This document shows positions 53,557-61,088 of a stretch of DNA of 64,000 nt, piece by piece (positions within the stretch are counted from its first letter, which is position 1; each line of letters begins with the position of its first letter). The notes beneath the pieces are model-generated. The model was given only the letters and a program-made list of their open reading frames with translations, searched no databases and was not told where the DNA came from. The DNA lies in the NCBI RefSeq assembly GCF_963668165.1, contig NZ_OY764209.1, forward strand, positions 2,046,001-2,110,000. The letters run 5' to 3'. This DNA is from Marispirochaeta sp. GTDB lineage: Bacteria; Spirochaetota; Spirochaetia; JC444; Marispirochaetaceae. A program made the translations under genes and the position numbers.

Positions 53557-54089
53557 TCATCCTTTTGCTGTGACAAAAGATTGTTCCGCCGGATAGGGAA
53601 CCCGAAGGGTAAGCTGAAAGCCTTCTCCGGGTTCACTCCAGACGGTGAGACTGCCGTCGAAGGCATCCAGACCGCTGCGCATGAGCCCCAGACCGTTTCC
53701 GGGACAACAGTGCCGGCAGCCGGATCCATTATCGGCGAGCAGCAGGATTATCTGCTTTTTTCCATACAGAAGTACCAGGTCGATTCTTTGTGCTTTACCG
53801 TGCTTGACTGCATTTGTTATGCCTTCCCGGCTGCAGTTGACAAGTTCCCCCACGAGGTTTTCCGGCAAGGGCCGCTCATTCTCCCGCAGCAGAAACTCCA
53901 GACTCAGCCCCGGAAAGGTGCATGACTGCAGCAGTTTGCCCAGGGCAATCGAAAGGCTGTTTCCTTCCCGTACCTTTCCTTCAAGGCGGCCTGCCAGCTG
54001 TTTACACCCAGAATGGCAAGTAAAGCAAGAAAGTGCCACAGTTCAATATAGAATATCTCCCGTCCAAGGGCGGGGCTCATCTCTTTCAT
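53557..54089 (-). pseudogene. Histidine kinase ATPase part, frameshifted
   Basis: The C-terminal frame (to 53557) holds a HATPase: NCSREGITNAVKHGKA as N-box, LLADNGSGC as G1 and GNGLGLMRSGLDAF as G2. The N-terminal frame starts at ATG 54089 with MKEMSPALGREIFYIELWHFL-like sequence (given in part: ALGREIFYIELWHF). They join if one A is added to the GTAAAC run (T3 on plus, 54001-54003), giving 177 residues. I do not see a normal HisKA_3 phospho-His box, so the gene may be incomplete. It is third after a sensor-like gene and a response regulator. Confidence 0.6.
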
Positions 54090-54113
54090 GACCGTGCTGT
54101 TCTTCCGCAGAGA

Positions 54114-54545
54114 TCAATCGAGGTCTTCAATCAGTCTGTTCCGGATGGCATACACGGCTATCTGGGTGCGGTCCTGCAGGCCCCTGGCGATGCAGAGCAG
54201 GGCGGAGGCAAAGACATCAGGCTGAATGTCTTTGAGAAAAACCCCTTCAACCCCGAGTGACAGGGCCTCAGTAAAGACCTGCTCTTCTTCGAAGGTGGTC
54301 AGCAGTACAATCCGGCACTCCAGTTCCTCTTGCCGAAGAGCGGCGGCGACTTCCAGTCCGCTCATATTCGGCATGCGGACATCGGGCAGTGCAATATCCG
54401 GATGCAGCGTGCGGCACAGATCGAGGGCTTCATGCCCGTTACACGCCGTGCCGCAGACATCCAGATCATCATGGCTCGATATAAGGGTTTTCAAGGAATC
54501 ACGGATAAGGCTCTGGTCCTCAGCAAGTACAATTGAGTAGCTCAT
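54114..54545 (-). CDS. NarL-type response regulator lacking its DNA-binding core
   Basis: A 143-residue protein. The receiver domain is intact, with EDQ near residue 9, the phospho-Asp in ALPDVRMPNMSG, LLTTFEE and VFLKDIQPD. Full NarL/LuxR-type regulators have about 210 residues, with a LuxR HTH after the receiver. Here, after ALLCIARGLQ, the sequence goes straight to DRTQIAVYAIRNRLIED, which matches the very last helix of a LuxR HTH. An in-frame internal deletion of about 60-70 codons is the simplest reading. GGGGAAA precedes the ATG, which overlaps the upstream stop. Confidence 0.75.
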   Translation of the reverse strand: MSYSIVLAEDQSLIRDSLKTLISSHDDLDVCGTACNGHEALDLCRTLHPDIALPDVRMPNMSGLEVAAALRQEELECRIVLLTTFEEEQVFTEALSLGVEGVFLKDIQPDVFASALLCIARGLQDRTQIAVYAIRNRLIEDLD

Positions 54546-55032
54546 GGTTTTTCCCCTTCTGAAGCAAGTTGTCCTACGGCGTACCTGATTTCCGCCATGG
54601 CATCTTCGACACAGGCAAGGACAGGAACAAGGTCGTCGGAACTATTAATCAATGAAAGCAGATTGTGTAGTTTTGTACGCAGCAGCTGTTCTTCAGTCAA
54701 ATCAAGCAGGGTAAAAAGCCACCCGTCTTCCACTGGACGGTAACGGCACCGATAGACCTTTTCCTGAAAACGAAGGATCTTTTCATTATGGGGGGTATTG
54801 CCGGCCTGACCTTCCCCGTCGGACATCAGTATCTTCCGCAGCTCTTCCATGAAGACAGGGGAGGATTCCTCCGTCAGGCCAGAGAGGATTCCGGTGCTTC
54901 CCTGAAGGATCAGGCGGGAATACGCTTTCGCCAGCTGCTCTGCACTGGAAAAACAGAGGGTACCAGAAAAAGGAGCAGCACAACAGCAGCGGAAATACGC
55001 AGCAGGTTTGACCAGGTGTAGAAACTTTCCAT
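54542..55032 (-). pseudogene. Membrane sensor-like protein of the decayed two-component locus, frameshifted
   Basis: ATG 55032 begins MESFYTWSNLLRISAAVVL, one membrane helix. The frame then breaks in a T5 run (A5 on plus, 54949-54953). Adding one base continues it as SSAEQLAKAYSRL, GILSGLTEESSPVFMEELRK, GWLFTLLDLTEEQLLRTKL and ends at 54542, giving 163 residues. The VEDGWLFTLLDLTEEQ stretch resembles the end of a PAS-like sensor domain leading into a coiled coil. Its stop overlaps the response-regulator start (ATGA), so it is the probable sensor partner. Confidence 0.5.
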
Positions 55033-55322
55033 GCTGCTTCTTTCCGTTATGGTCGGCTGGCTGTTGGCATTTGTCACAGATGCGGGGGTCATTTCTCTGG
55101 GGGAAACACAGGGATTTGCTTTCAGCTGGATTCCTGTATATGCTGCGTTTTTTCTTGCGACCATACTCTTTGGGGTGATCAGGAAACTTATAGAGTCGAT
55201 CAAGGTAATCTACTTTACCGTATTCTATGCCATCCATCAGACAGCCCGGGAAGATTGTAGAAAGCTTACGGGATGACCTGACCGGTTATCTTCGTCTTGA
55301 TGAAGAACCTAACGGGGATTAA
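55031..55322 (+). CDS. Possible small membrane protein, frameshifted (uncertain)
   Basis: An 81-residue frame (55031-55276) has two hydrophobic helices, MLLLSVMVGWLLAFV and WIPVYAAFFLATILFGVI. If one G is removed from the CCCGGG near 55247-55252, it continues as ARKIVESLRDDLTGYLRLDEE to a stop at 55320-55322, giving 96 residues of plausible protein. No ribosome site is visible, and its start codon overlaps that of the divergent sensor gene, leaving no room for promoters. It may be a chance frame. No family was recognised. Confidence 0.3.
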
Positions 55323-57700
55323 AGATCCGGTGTGCCGGGCAGGCACATCATGGCCATGACATATGCCAGTAATGCGGCAAACAGCACAAAGCTGAAGCCC
55401 AGGTGGATAGCCATGACTGCGGCTAAAAGGGGACTTGCGACCGAGGCCACTCCATTAACAGCACAGGCCCAGGGTACCGCAGCGGGCTGTACGGACTGAA
55501 GACGTTCAATCCCCAGTGGAAAGGGCATCCCCATAAAGAAAGCCGGGGGGAAACAGAATATCACCGTTAAAGCCAGCCTTAAGGGGGTCGGCAGGAACAA
55601 AAGGCTGCGCAGCAGTGAGGGGAGCCCCAGCAGATAAACCCCCAGCACGATAGCTATGAGACACAGGGTTTTTCCGGGACTGAACCGCTGGCACAACCCG
55701 CTGCCGAATCCGGCCCAAAAGAGGAAGGAAACCATTACCACTCCCGCGGAGAGGAAGGGGTGCCCCAGAAACAGGGTAAATAGATGAATCAGCATAAGCT
55801 CCACAAAAAGAAAAGCGAGACCGAGGGCGCTGAAATAGAGGATTATCCGGGACCGGATACCGCGGAAGGCAGCCTCGCTGCGCCGAAGAAGGGGCGGAAG
55901 CAGTATCAGGAAGGTCCCCGCCAGCAAGGCCAGCGCCAGGGTGGCGGCTTTTGTAAGATACCCCCACTGCAGAAGGGCCGCGCCTCCGGCTCTTCGCAGG
56001 TTAAAGAGTTCCGGTGCGGAGCTCCAACGGAAGAAACGGCCGAAAAAAGGACGGTCGTCCGTCGGCGGTTCAAGGTAAAACTTGTAGCGTTTCCTGAAGT
56101 CCGCTGCCCCCGGACCGGTAATCTGGTCGACCTGGGCTGCCAGGCTCGCCGCCTCGGCAGAATTGTCCCGTACCGCCGGATATTCCAGCATGAATCCGCG
56201 GGATGAGCAGAAGTCCAGAGCCGTGGTGATGTCCTCCCGGCTCCAGGGGCTTTTCCGGTAGAGCAGGGTAAAGGTACTGGGAGCGGAGAGGATAACAAGA
56301 TTCCCCTGTATCCTGTCGTCCGGAACAGCCGCGTCAAGGGCGGCGATAAATTTCAGGGTCTCGTAGGGAGGCCGGTGACGCCACTTACTTATCATCAGAA
56401 TGCCTGTGTTACTGAGCCGGGACAGCATCAATCCAAGAGACTCCGCTGTAAGATCGAACTGCTCGTCGATGGCGGAGTGCCCCAGGGAGGCCGCACCCGA
56501 CCCGCTGAGCCAGAAAGCAATCAGATCAAATTCCGCGTTTCCGGCCCTTTCCGGCCGGGAGAGCACCGTCCGTGCCAGTCCCTGCTCAAGGATTACCGAA
56601 TCCCACCCATGACCCTCCTGCCCTGTTTCCGGACTGATCTGTTCGGCCAGGCCTGGAAGGGAGAAGTGCTCGTAGCTCCCGGTTACGGAAGAAGCCTTCT
56701 CTTCCAAAGCCAGTTCCATCAGTTCCGCCGAGGCAAAGATATTCTTTATAAAGACCCTGGGTTCCTTCAGGTAGAGAAAGGCAAGTTTTGCCGACAGGCA
56801 GTCCAGATACGAGGAATCCTTCGGCGGTGAATAAAGGGCCCCGTAAAGGTCAGCATCCAGATAGATGCCCGCACGGACAGGCACCGGATGGGGACAGAGG
56901 GGGCTGAGTCCCGGCGCAGAGCGGATGGGACTTTCCGGTGATTCGGCGATGTCGATTCGTCCAAGGGGGGAATCGGTCCCCGCCATGATTCGCGTTCCCG
57001 GTAAATACCCAAGACGTGCGAGGTCCTTGTAATCCGACAAAAGGGGGCGCAGCAGCGGTGAAGGCAGGAGCACAAGAAAAACAGCTGCCAGCAGTGTTCC
57101 AGCCGTCAACTGTTTCCACCAGCGGGAAGTCCGGAAGTAGAGGCCTGCAACTGCAGCTGCGGCGAGAGAGAGCAGGGCCAGCAGGCGGAGTACCTCCTGG
57201 GGAGGCAGCAGGCTCAAAGCCGCCAATACACCAACCCCCCCCGCGCAGGCGCCAAGCAAATCCGCGCGGTAGAGCTTTCCCGGGGGAAACTCCCCGGAGG
57301 CCAGGGCGATGGCGGTACAGAATCCGGAAAAAAAGAAGGGCAGGGCAAAAAGCAGGTAGTTGAGTCCGAGAAACAACCACTGGGATTGTGCCCAGGTCAA
57401 CTCGCCGGGATTAAAGGGGACCCGGTGGGCCATGATTACCACACTTGCCATGCTCAGGCCAAGGAGAGCGGCGGCTGTCGGAAAGAGACGGTGAAAACGG
57501 GGGAGAAGCTTGTTCCGGAAAATCTGCAGCACGGAGCCGGCTGTCCCGATCCCCAGGAGGGCCATGCTGATAATGGATGAAGCAAAATGGGAACCGTAGG
57601 AGAGGGCGAAATAGCGCATCAAAAGGAGTTCAAAGCCCAGGGCTGCGGCGCTGAGCATGGCGAGGGACACATATAAGGGAACATGGCTGCGGCGGCTCAA
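55319..57700 (-). CDS. Membrane-embedded spermidine synthase-like protein
   Basis: A protein of about 793 residues. N-terminal helices (about 10-200) contain AALGFELLLMRYFALSYGSHFASS, as in fused SpeE-type proteins (quoted in part: GFELLLMRYFALSYG). A large soluble middle domain with EQGLARTVLSRPERAG and VPDDRIQGNLVIL resembles a degraded aminopropyltransferase fold. C-terminal helices complete the protein. Whether it makes polyamines is doubtful, because I could not find a clear SAM/dcSAM glycine motif. TTG at 57700 lies 14 bases after GGAGG; TTG 57739 is the longer option. It is last of a four-gene operon. Confidence 0.65.
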   Translation of the reverse strand: MSRRSHVPLYVSLAMLSAAALGFELLLMRYFALSYGSHFASSIISMALLGIGTAGSVLQIFRNKLLPRFHRLFPTAAALLGLSMASVVIMAHRVPFNPGELTWAQSQWLFLGLNYLLFALPFFFSGFCTAIALASGEFPPGKLYRADLLGACAGGVGVLAALSLLPPQEVLRLLALLSLAAAAVAGLYFRTSRWWKQLTAGTLLAAVFLVLLPSPLLRPLLSDYKDLARLGYLPGTRIMAGTDSPLGRIDIAESPESPIRSAPGLSPLCPHPVPVRAGIYLDADLYGALYSPPKDSSYLDCLSAKLAFLYLKEPRVFIKNIFASAELMELALEEKASSVTGSYEHFSLPGLAEQISPETGQEGHGWDSVILEQGLARTVLSRPERAGNAEFDLIAFWLSGSGAASLGHSAIDEQFDLTAESLGLMLSRLSNTGILMISKWRHRPPYETLKFIAALDAAVPDDRIQGNLVILSAPSTFTLLYRKSPWSREDITTALDFCSSRGFMLEYPAVRDNSAEAASLAAQVDQITGPGAADFRKRYKFYLEPPTDDRPFFGRFFRWSSAPELFNLRRAGGAALLQWGYLTKAATLALALLAGTFLILLPPLLRRSEAAFRGIRSRIILYFSALGLAFLFVELMLIHLFTLFLGHPFLSAGVVMVSFLFWAGFGSGLCQRFSPGKTLCLIAIVLGVYLLGLPSLLRSLLFLPTPLRLALTVIFCFPPAFFMGMPFPLGIERLQSVQPAAVPWACAVNGVASVASPLLAAVMAIHLGFSFVLFAALLAYVMAMMCLPGTPDL

Positions 57701-57707
57701 AATCGTT

Positions 57708-58454
57708 TCAATGACCTCCGGTAAGGGGCACAAAGGCAACCGGCAGCAGATATTCGGTACTGATGCTTCCGTCCTGGTTCTTTCGCAGGCGGATCAGTTC
57801 CTGGGTCATAAAGGGGCCGCCCACGGGAATGACCATGCGGCCTCCGGGTTTCAGCTGTTCCACCAGAGGCGGGGGAAGATGCGTGGCAGCAGCGGTCACG
57901 AGGATGGCGTCAAAGGGGGCTTCCCCGGCGAGTCCGTAATAGCCGTCTTTCTGCAGGACCGTAACAGTGTCGTATCCCAGATCGGCCAGGCGCTGCCCGG
58001 CACTTTTCGCCAGTTCCGGGATGATTTCCAGGGTATACACCCGGGCAGCCAGTTTGGCCAGTACCGCCGCCTGGTAGGCGGACCCGGTACCGATCTCCAG
58101 AACACGGTCGGAAGCCTTCAGTTCCAGCAGGTCCGTCATAAGGGCGACGATATAGGGTTGGGAGATCGTCTGACCGTAGCCGATCGGCAGGGGACGGTTC
58201 TGGTAGGCCCGGCCTTTGAGATTGTCCGGAACAAAGAGGTGCCGGGGAACAGTTCTGAGGGTCTCAAGTACGGATTCATCAAGATTCTCTTTGCCGGTGT
58301 ACGAAGCAGTCATGCGGGCATCCTGGATAATCTCCCGGACCATCCTCTTGCGGGGTCCCTCGTACGGGTCCTGTACTGATTGAGAAAAAACCGATGATGC
58401 AAGATAGCCAAGAGCGCATGCGAGAATCAGGATGCGGTGTATTCCGGATCTCAT
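57708..58454 (-). CDS. pcm: Exported protein-L-isoaspartate O-methyltransferase
   Basis: A 248-residue PIMT with an N-terminal signal peptide (about 7-25). TVPRHLFVP, GYGQTISQPYIVALM and VLEIGTGSAYQAAVLAKL are the classic PCMT blocks; the last binds S-adenosylmethionine. LVTAAATHLPPPLVEQLKPGGRMVIPVG follows (given in part: VTAAATHLPPPL). It repairs isoaspartyl residues in aged proteins. Export is unusual because SAM is cytoplasmic, so it may stay anchored or be periplasmic with another role. GGAG precedes the ATG. Confidence 0.88.
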   Translation of the reverse strand: MRSGIHRILILACALGYLASSVFSQSVQDPYEGPRKRMVREIIQDARMTASYTGKENLDESVLETLRTVPRHLFVPDNLKGRAYQNRPLPIGYGQTISQPYIVALMTDLLELKASDRVLEIGTGSAYQAAVLAKLAARVYTLEIIPELAKSAGQRLADLGYDTVTVLQKDGYYGLAGEAPFDAILVTAAATHLPPPLVEQLKPGGRMVIPVGGPFMTQELIRLRKNQDGSISTEYLLPVAFVPLTGGH

Positions 58455-58464
58455 GTTACGCTCC

Positions 58465-58953
58465 TTATCCCGCCTTGATACACTCCTCGGCCCAGGCGGC
58501 GGCCCGCTGAAGTTCTCCTTCCTTAAGCGGCCCTTCCGAATCCTTTACCAGGAATCCCTCCGGGGGCATGACCAGTTCGGCGCCTTTTTTTCTGATCCCT
58601 GTGGCAATCGGTTTTGCCGCGTAGCCGAAGAGCCGGATAAAGAGCTTCAGGAACCGGGGGCTGGCGTCTTCCTGGGAAATCCCCGTATCAAAGGCGGCCG
58701 CTTTTATTCCGGCAAGTCCAGCAGGGGGAATCCGTTTAAGATACCCGGTTATTGCCTGGGAAGGCCGGAAAGCCCGGGTAGGGGAGCCGACAATCAGCAG
58801 ATCCAGCTTCTCGGGATTTTCCTTCTGGGCATCTTCTACCCGCAGAGCCGAGACCGCACTGATCTTTGGATCCTCTTTTATGGCCTTGGCCATTGCCATG
58901 GCGAGTTTTTCGGTATTCCCGAAGAAGGAATCATAGACAATCAGAACGTTCAT
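58465..58953 (-). CDS. Flavodoxin-like protein
   Basis: A 162-residue flavodoxin-fold protein. IVYDSFFGNTEKLAMAMA is the FMN phosphate-binding loop, changed from the common T/S-x-T-G-x-T. LLIVGSPTRAFRPSQAI is the second FMN loop. The C-terminal part, with GAELVMPPEGFLVKDSEGPL, resembles flavodoxin-fold proteins of the protoporphyrinogen oxidase/menaquinone-reductase kind. It may carry electrons or act as a small reductase. It lies 9 bases after an unknown gene and 10 bases before pcm. Confidence 0.85.
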   Translation of the reverse strand: MNVLIVYDSFFGNTEKLAMAMAKAIKEDPKISAVSALRVEDAQKENPEKLDLLIVGSPTRAFRPSQAITGYLKRIPPAGLAGIKAAAFDTGISQEDASPRFLKLFIRLFGYAAKPIATGIRKKGAELVMPPEGFLVKDSEGPLKEGELQRAAAWAEECIKAG

Positions 58954-58962
58954 GATACAGGC

Positions 58963-59454
58963 TTATTTAAAGAATTTCCGTACCAGCCGCCCGACAGTCC
59001 CCGAGGTTTTTCGCGATACTCCCCGGCTTATTTCCCTGGATACCTTACGCTTAACCGAATCAAAGAGTTTACCCGGAGACAGGTCCTGCTTCAGAGAGTC
59101 CGTGAAGCTCCCAGTGTTTTCCCTCGCCCCGGCTGACTGTTTCTGTCCACCGGAGTCGGAAACAGCTTCCCAGCTTACCAGGCCGCGCCACTCACCGGAC
59201 CTTGACAGATAAGCGGTGAACAGCTTTTCAATAGTCTCCGAGGACAGGCCGTCATCGCTGCCGTAGTGACCGCTTGTGTCCTGGTATTCGGCGAAAAAGC
59301 CGGAACCCGATCCCGATATAGCACACTGAATGTAATCATCGCCGTCCGTCAGAATCAGAAAATTGTTCTCTTCGTTTAATCCCGCGAGTGCCTCATGCAG
59401 CTCTTCCGCTTTTACATTTTGCACTGTGTGTCCGGAGGCAGTTTCGATATTCAT
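58963..59454 (-). CDS. Conserved-looking protein of unknown function
   Basis: A 163-residue protein I do not recognise. Residues 1-90 look like a compact alpha/beta domain, with NFLILTDGDDYIQCAISGSGSGFFAEYQD (in part: ILTDGDDYIQCAI). The C-terminal tail (about 115-163) is basic and helical: SVKRKVSREISRGVSRKTSG. That tail may bind nucleic acid or acidic lipid. GGAGAACGGC precedes the ATG. First of an operon with flavodoxin, pcm and the membrane SpeE-like gene. Confidence 0.65.
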   Translation of the reverse strand: MNIETASGHTVQNVKAEELHEALAGLNEENNFLILTDGDDYIQCAISGSGSGFFAEYQDTSGHYGSDDGLSSETIEKLFTAYLSRSGEWRGLVSWEAVSDSGGQKQSAGARENTGSFTDSLKQDLSPGKLFDSVKRKVSREISRGVSRKTSGTVGRLVRKFFK

Positions 59455-59515
59455 GCCGTTCTCCCCAATTGTTTTTATGATACCAAGTATACCACGGATA
59501 TCGCCAGAGGTGTGC

Positions 59516-59521
59516 TATACT
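59516..59521 (+). promoter_or_regulatory. -10 element close to the 59528 start
   Basis: TATACT lies 6 bases before ATG 59528; the only purines between them are too close to serve as a ribosome site. No good -35 was found at 17-18 bases. A second TATACC (59489-59494) is further upstream. Confidence 0.4.
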
Positions 59522-59527
59522 GGAAGT

Positions 59528-60199
59528 ATGGGAAGGAAAAAAGTCCAGGCTGCACTGCTCATTGTTGTGCTTTTTTCTGTTTTTACTCTTTCCGCCGCAG
59601 CCGGCGGATCCACGGAAGAGGTCCACACATCATTCAAAGCCGGAAAAGGGTACTGCATTGGAGATGATGTCAGTTTCCTGGTAAATTATCACCTGTTCAG
59701 GAGGCCCACCGGGATCAGCCGTTTCCCGGACGGCGGGATCTCCCGTACCGTTGCAGAGGGGGTATTTCAGGTGAGCATGGGGCCCGAAGGAGCATTCCGG
59801 TCCCGGCGGATTAGCGACACCCGGGTTTCCGGTTTCAGACTCTATTCCCTCGAAGACAGCGTCTTCTCCGGTCATGAGGAACACGAGGAATTCGATATAA
59901 ACCGTACAAATCAGCTTATGAGGGAACTCGGCCCCGCGGCCCTGGGGCTTCCGTCTCCTTTGGACTACTGCGAAAAAAGCAGAAAGAAATTTATTAAAGA
60001 CCTGATTGAACTCAAGGGAGATTACCAGTACCGTAAAGAGATTATCCGTCGACTGGATTTCGATCAGGCGGAAGCCGGAGAAATACTTACGGCCATGGAA
60101 AAGCACCAGGCCGGACTGAAAGATTTCGCGCAGGATCAATACCGTTTCTATTCCGAGGACACAAAAGTGGAATTAAGAAAACAGGGAGGTTTGGAATGA
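59528..60199 (+). CDS. Secreted protein of unknown function
   Basis: A 223-residue protein with a signal peptide (about 5-26, ending SAAAGG). The mature part has mixed strands (VSFLVNYHLFRRP, VAEGVFQVSMGP) and a charged helical C-terminus (FIKDLIELKGDYQYRKEIIRRLDF). No family was recognised. Its stop overlaps the next start (ATGA-type, 4 bases), so it is co-translated with the glycan-binding-like protein. ATG 59528 was chosen because the longer frame lacks coding character. Confidence 0.65.
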   Translation: MGRKKVQAALLIVVLFSVFTLSAAAGGSTEEVHTSFKAGKGYCIGDDVSFLVNYHLFRRPTGISRFPDGGISRTVAEGVFQVSMGPEGAFRSRRISDTRVSGFRLYSLEDSVFSGHEEHEEFDINRTNQLMRELGPAALGLPSPLDYCEKSRKKFIKDLIELKGDYQYRKEIIRRLDFDQAEAGEILTAMEKHQAGLKDFAQDQYRFYSEDTKVELRKQGGLE

Positions 60200-60930
60200 A
60201 AAGATTATTGTGTTTGCTGATTTTCCTGGCAATGCTGCTGCCTTTGTCCGGGCAGAGCAGCGCCTGGAAGGAGATGGTTATTGCCCCTTCTGAATCCGTA
60301 TGGGCCAGTTCGTCTCTTACCGAGACCATTGGCGGAAGACGGGTTACCTACGGACCCGAGGGCCTTTTTGATGGGAACATCTCCAGTCTCTGGGTTGAGG
60401 GAGCAGAAGGAGACGGTATCGGGGAGTCGGTGACCGTCATGACCCAGCAGCTGATTACCCGGGTTTCTGTTGTTAACGGTTTCGCTCGTTCACAGAGGCT
60501 CTTCGGCCGCAACAACCGTGTCAGGGAGGTTTCCCTGTCATTTCTCGCCGGGATGACAGCCCCGGGACTGGTGACTGAACTGGATTTTACACTTTATTTT
60601 GTGAAGGAAAAGGCCGTTTCGGGGAGGTATGAGCTGAAGGACGGTATGGAACTTCAGTCTCTCGCCCTCTACCCTTTTGAAGAGCTGCAAAGAAATTTTT
60701 ACCGGGAGACTATTGAGCAGTTTTCCATCGAGTATCCGGACCTGTTTGCCATGGCCCTGGGGGAACTGGGTATTCCGAAAAATGAATGGCGGGACCCTCT
60801 GAACCAGGAGCTGATCCGGGAGATATTCGGATTCTTCGGTGTAAAAATCACCATAGAAGACGTCTACAAAGGAACCCACTACCACGATACCTGTGTTTCC
60901 GAACTGGAGTTTGAGCTGGAGGAGTTTTAG
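60196..60930 (+). CDS. Secreted protein with NADase-type glycan-binding domain
   Basis: A 244-residue protein with a signal peptide (about 3-20, ending LSGQSS). YGPEGLFDGNISSLWVEGAEGDGIGE followed by ITRVSVVNGFARSQRLFGRNNRVREV (in part: LFDGNISSLWVEGAEGDGIG) fits the discoidin-like NADase-type glycan-binding domain. The C-terminal half has acidic helices, with EFELEEF at the end. It probably binds surface carbohydrate. Its partner is the secreted unknown just upstream. Confidence 0.75.
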   Translation: MKRLLCLLIFLAMLLPLSGQSSAWKEMVIAPSESVWASSSLTETIGGRRVTYGPEGLFDGNISSLWVEGAEGDGIGESVTVMTQQLITRVSVVNGFARSQRLFGRNNRVREVSLSFLAGMTAPGLVTELDFTLYFVKEKAVSGRYELKDGMELQSLALYPFEELQRNFYRETIEQFSIEYPDLFAMALGELGIPKNEWRDPLNQELIREIFGFFGVKITIEDVYKGTHYHDTCVSELEFELEEF

Positions 60931-61088
60931 GAAGGGGAGATTTTTTTATTAACTGTATAATTTGAATAATCTTTCGCGGGCTGGAATAGAATTGATTTGT
61001 TGTAATTATTGTTGATTTATTACGTTTTTTCTTTTTAGTTTCCCTCTTAAAATAATACATAAATTGAGCGGTCTGAAAAGGAGGGAAA

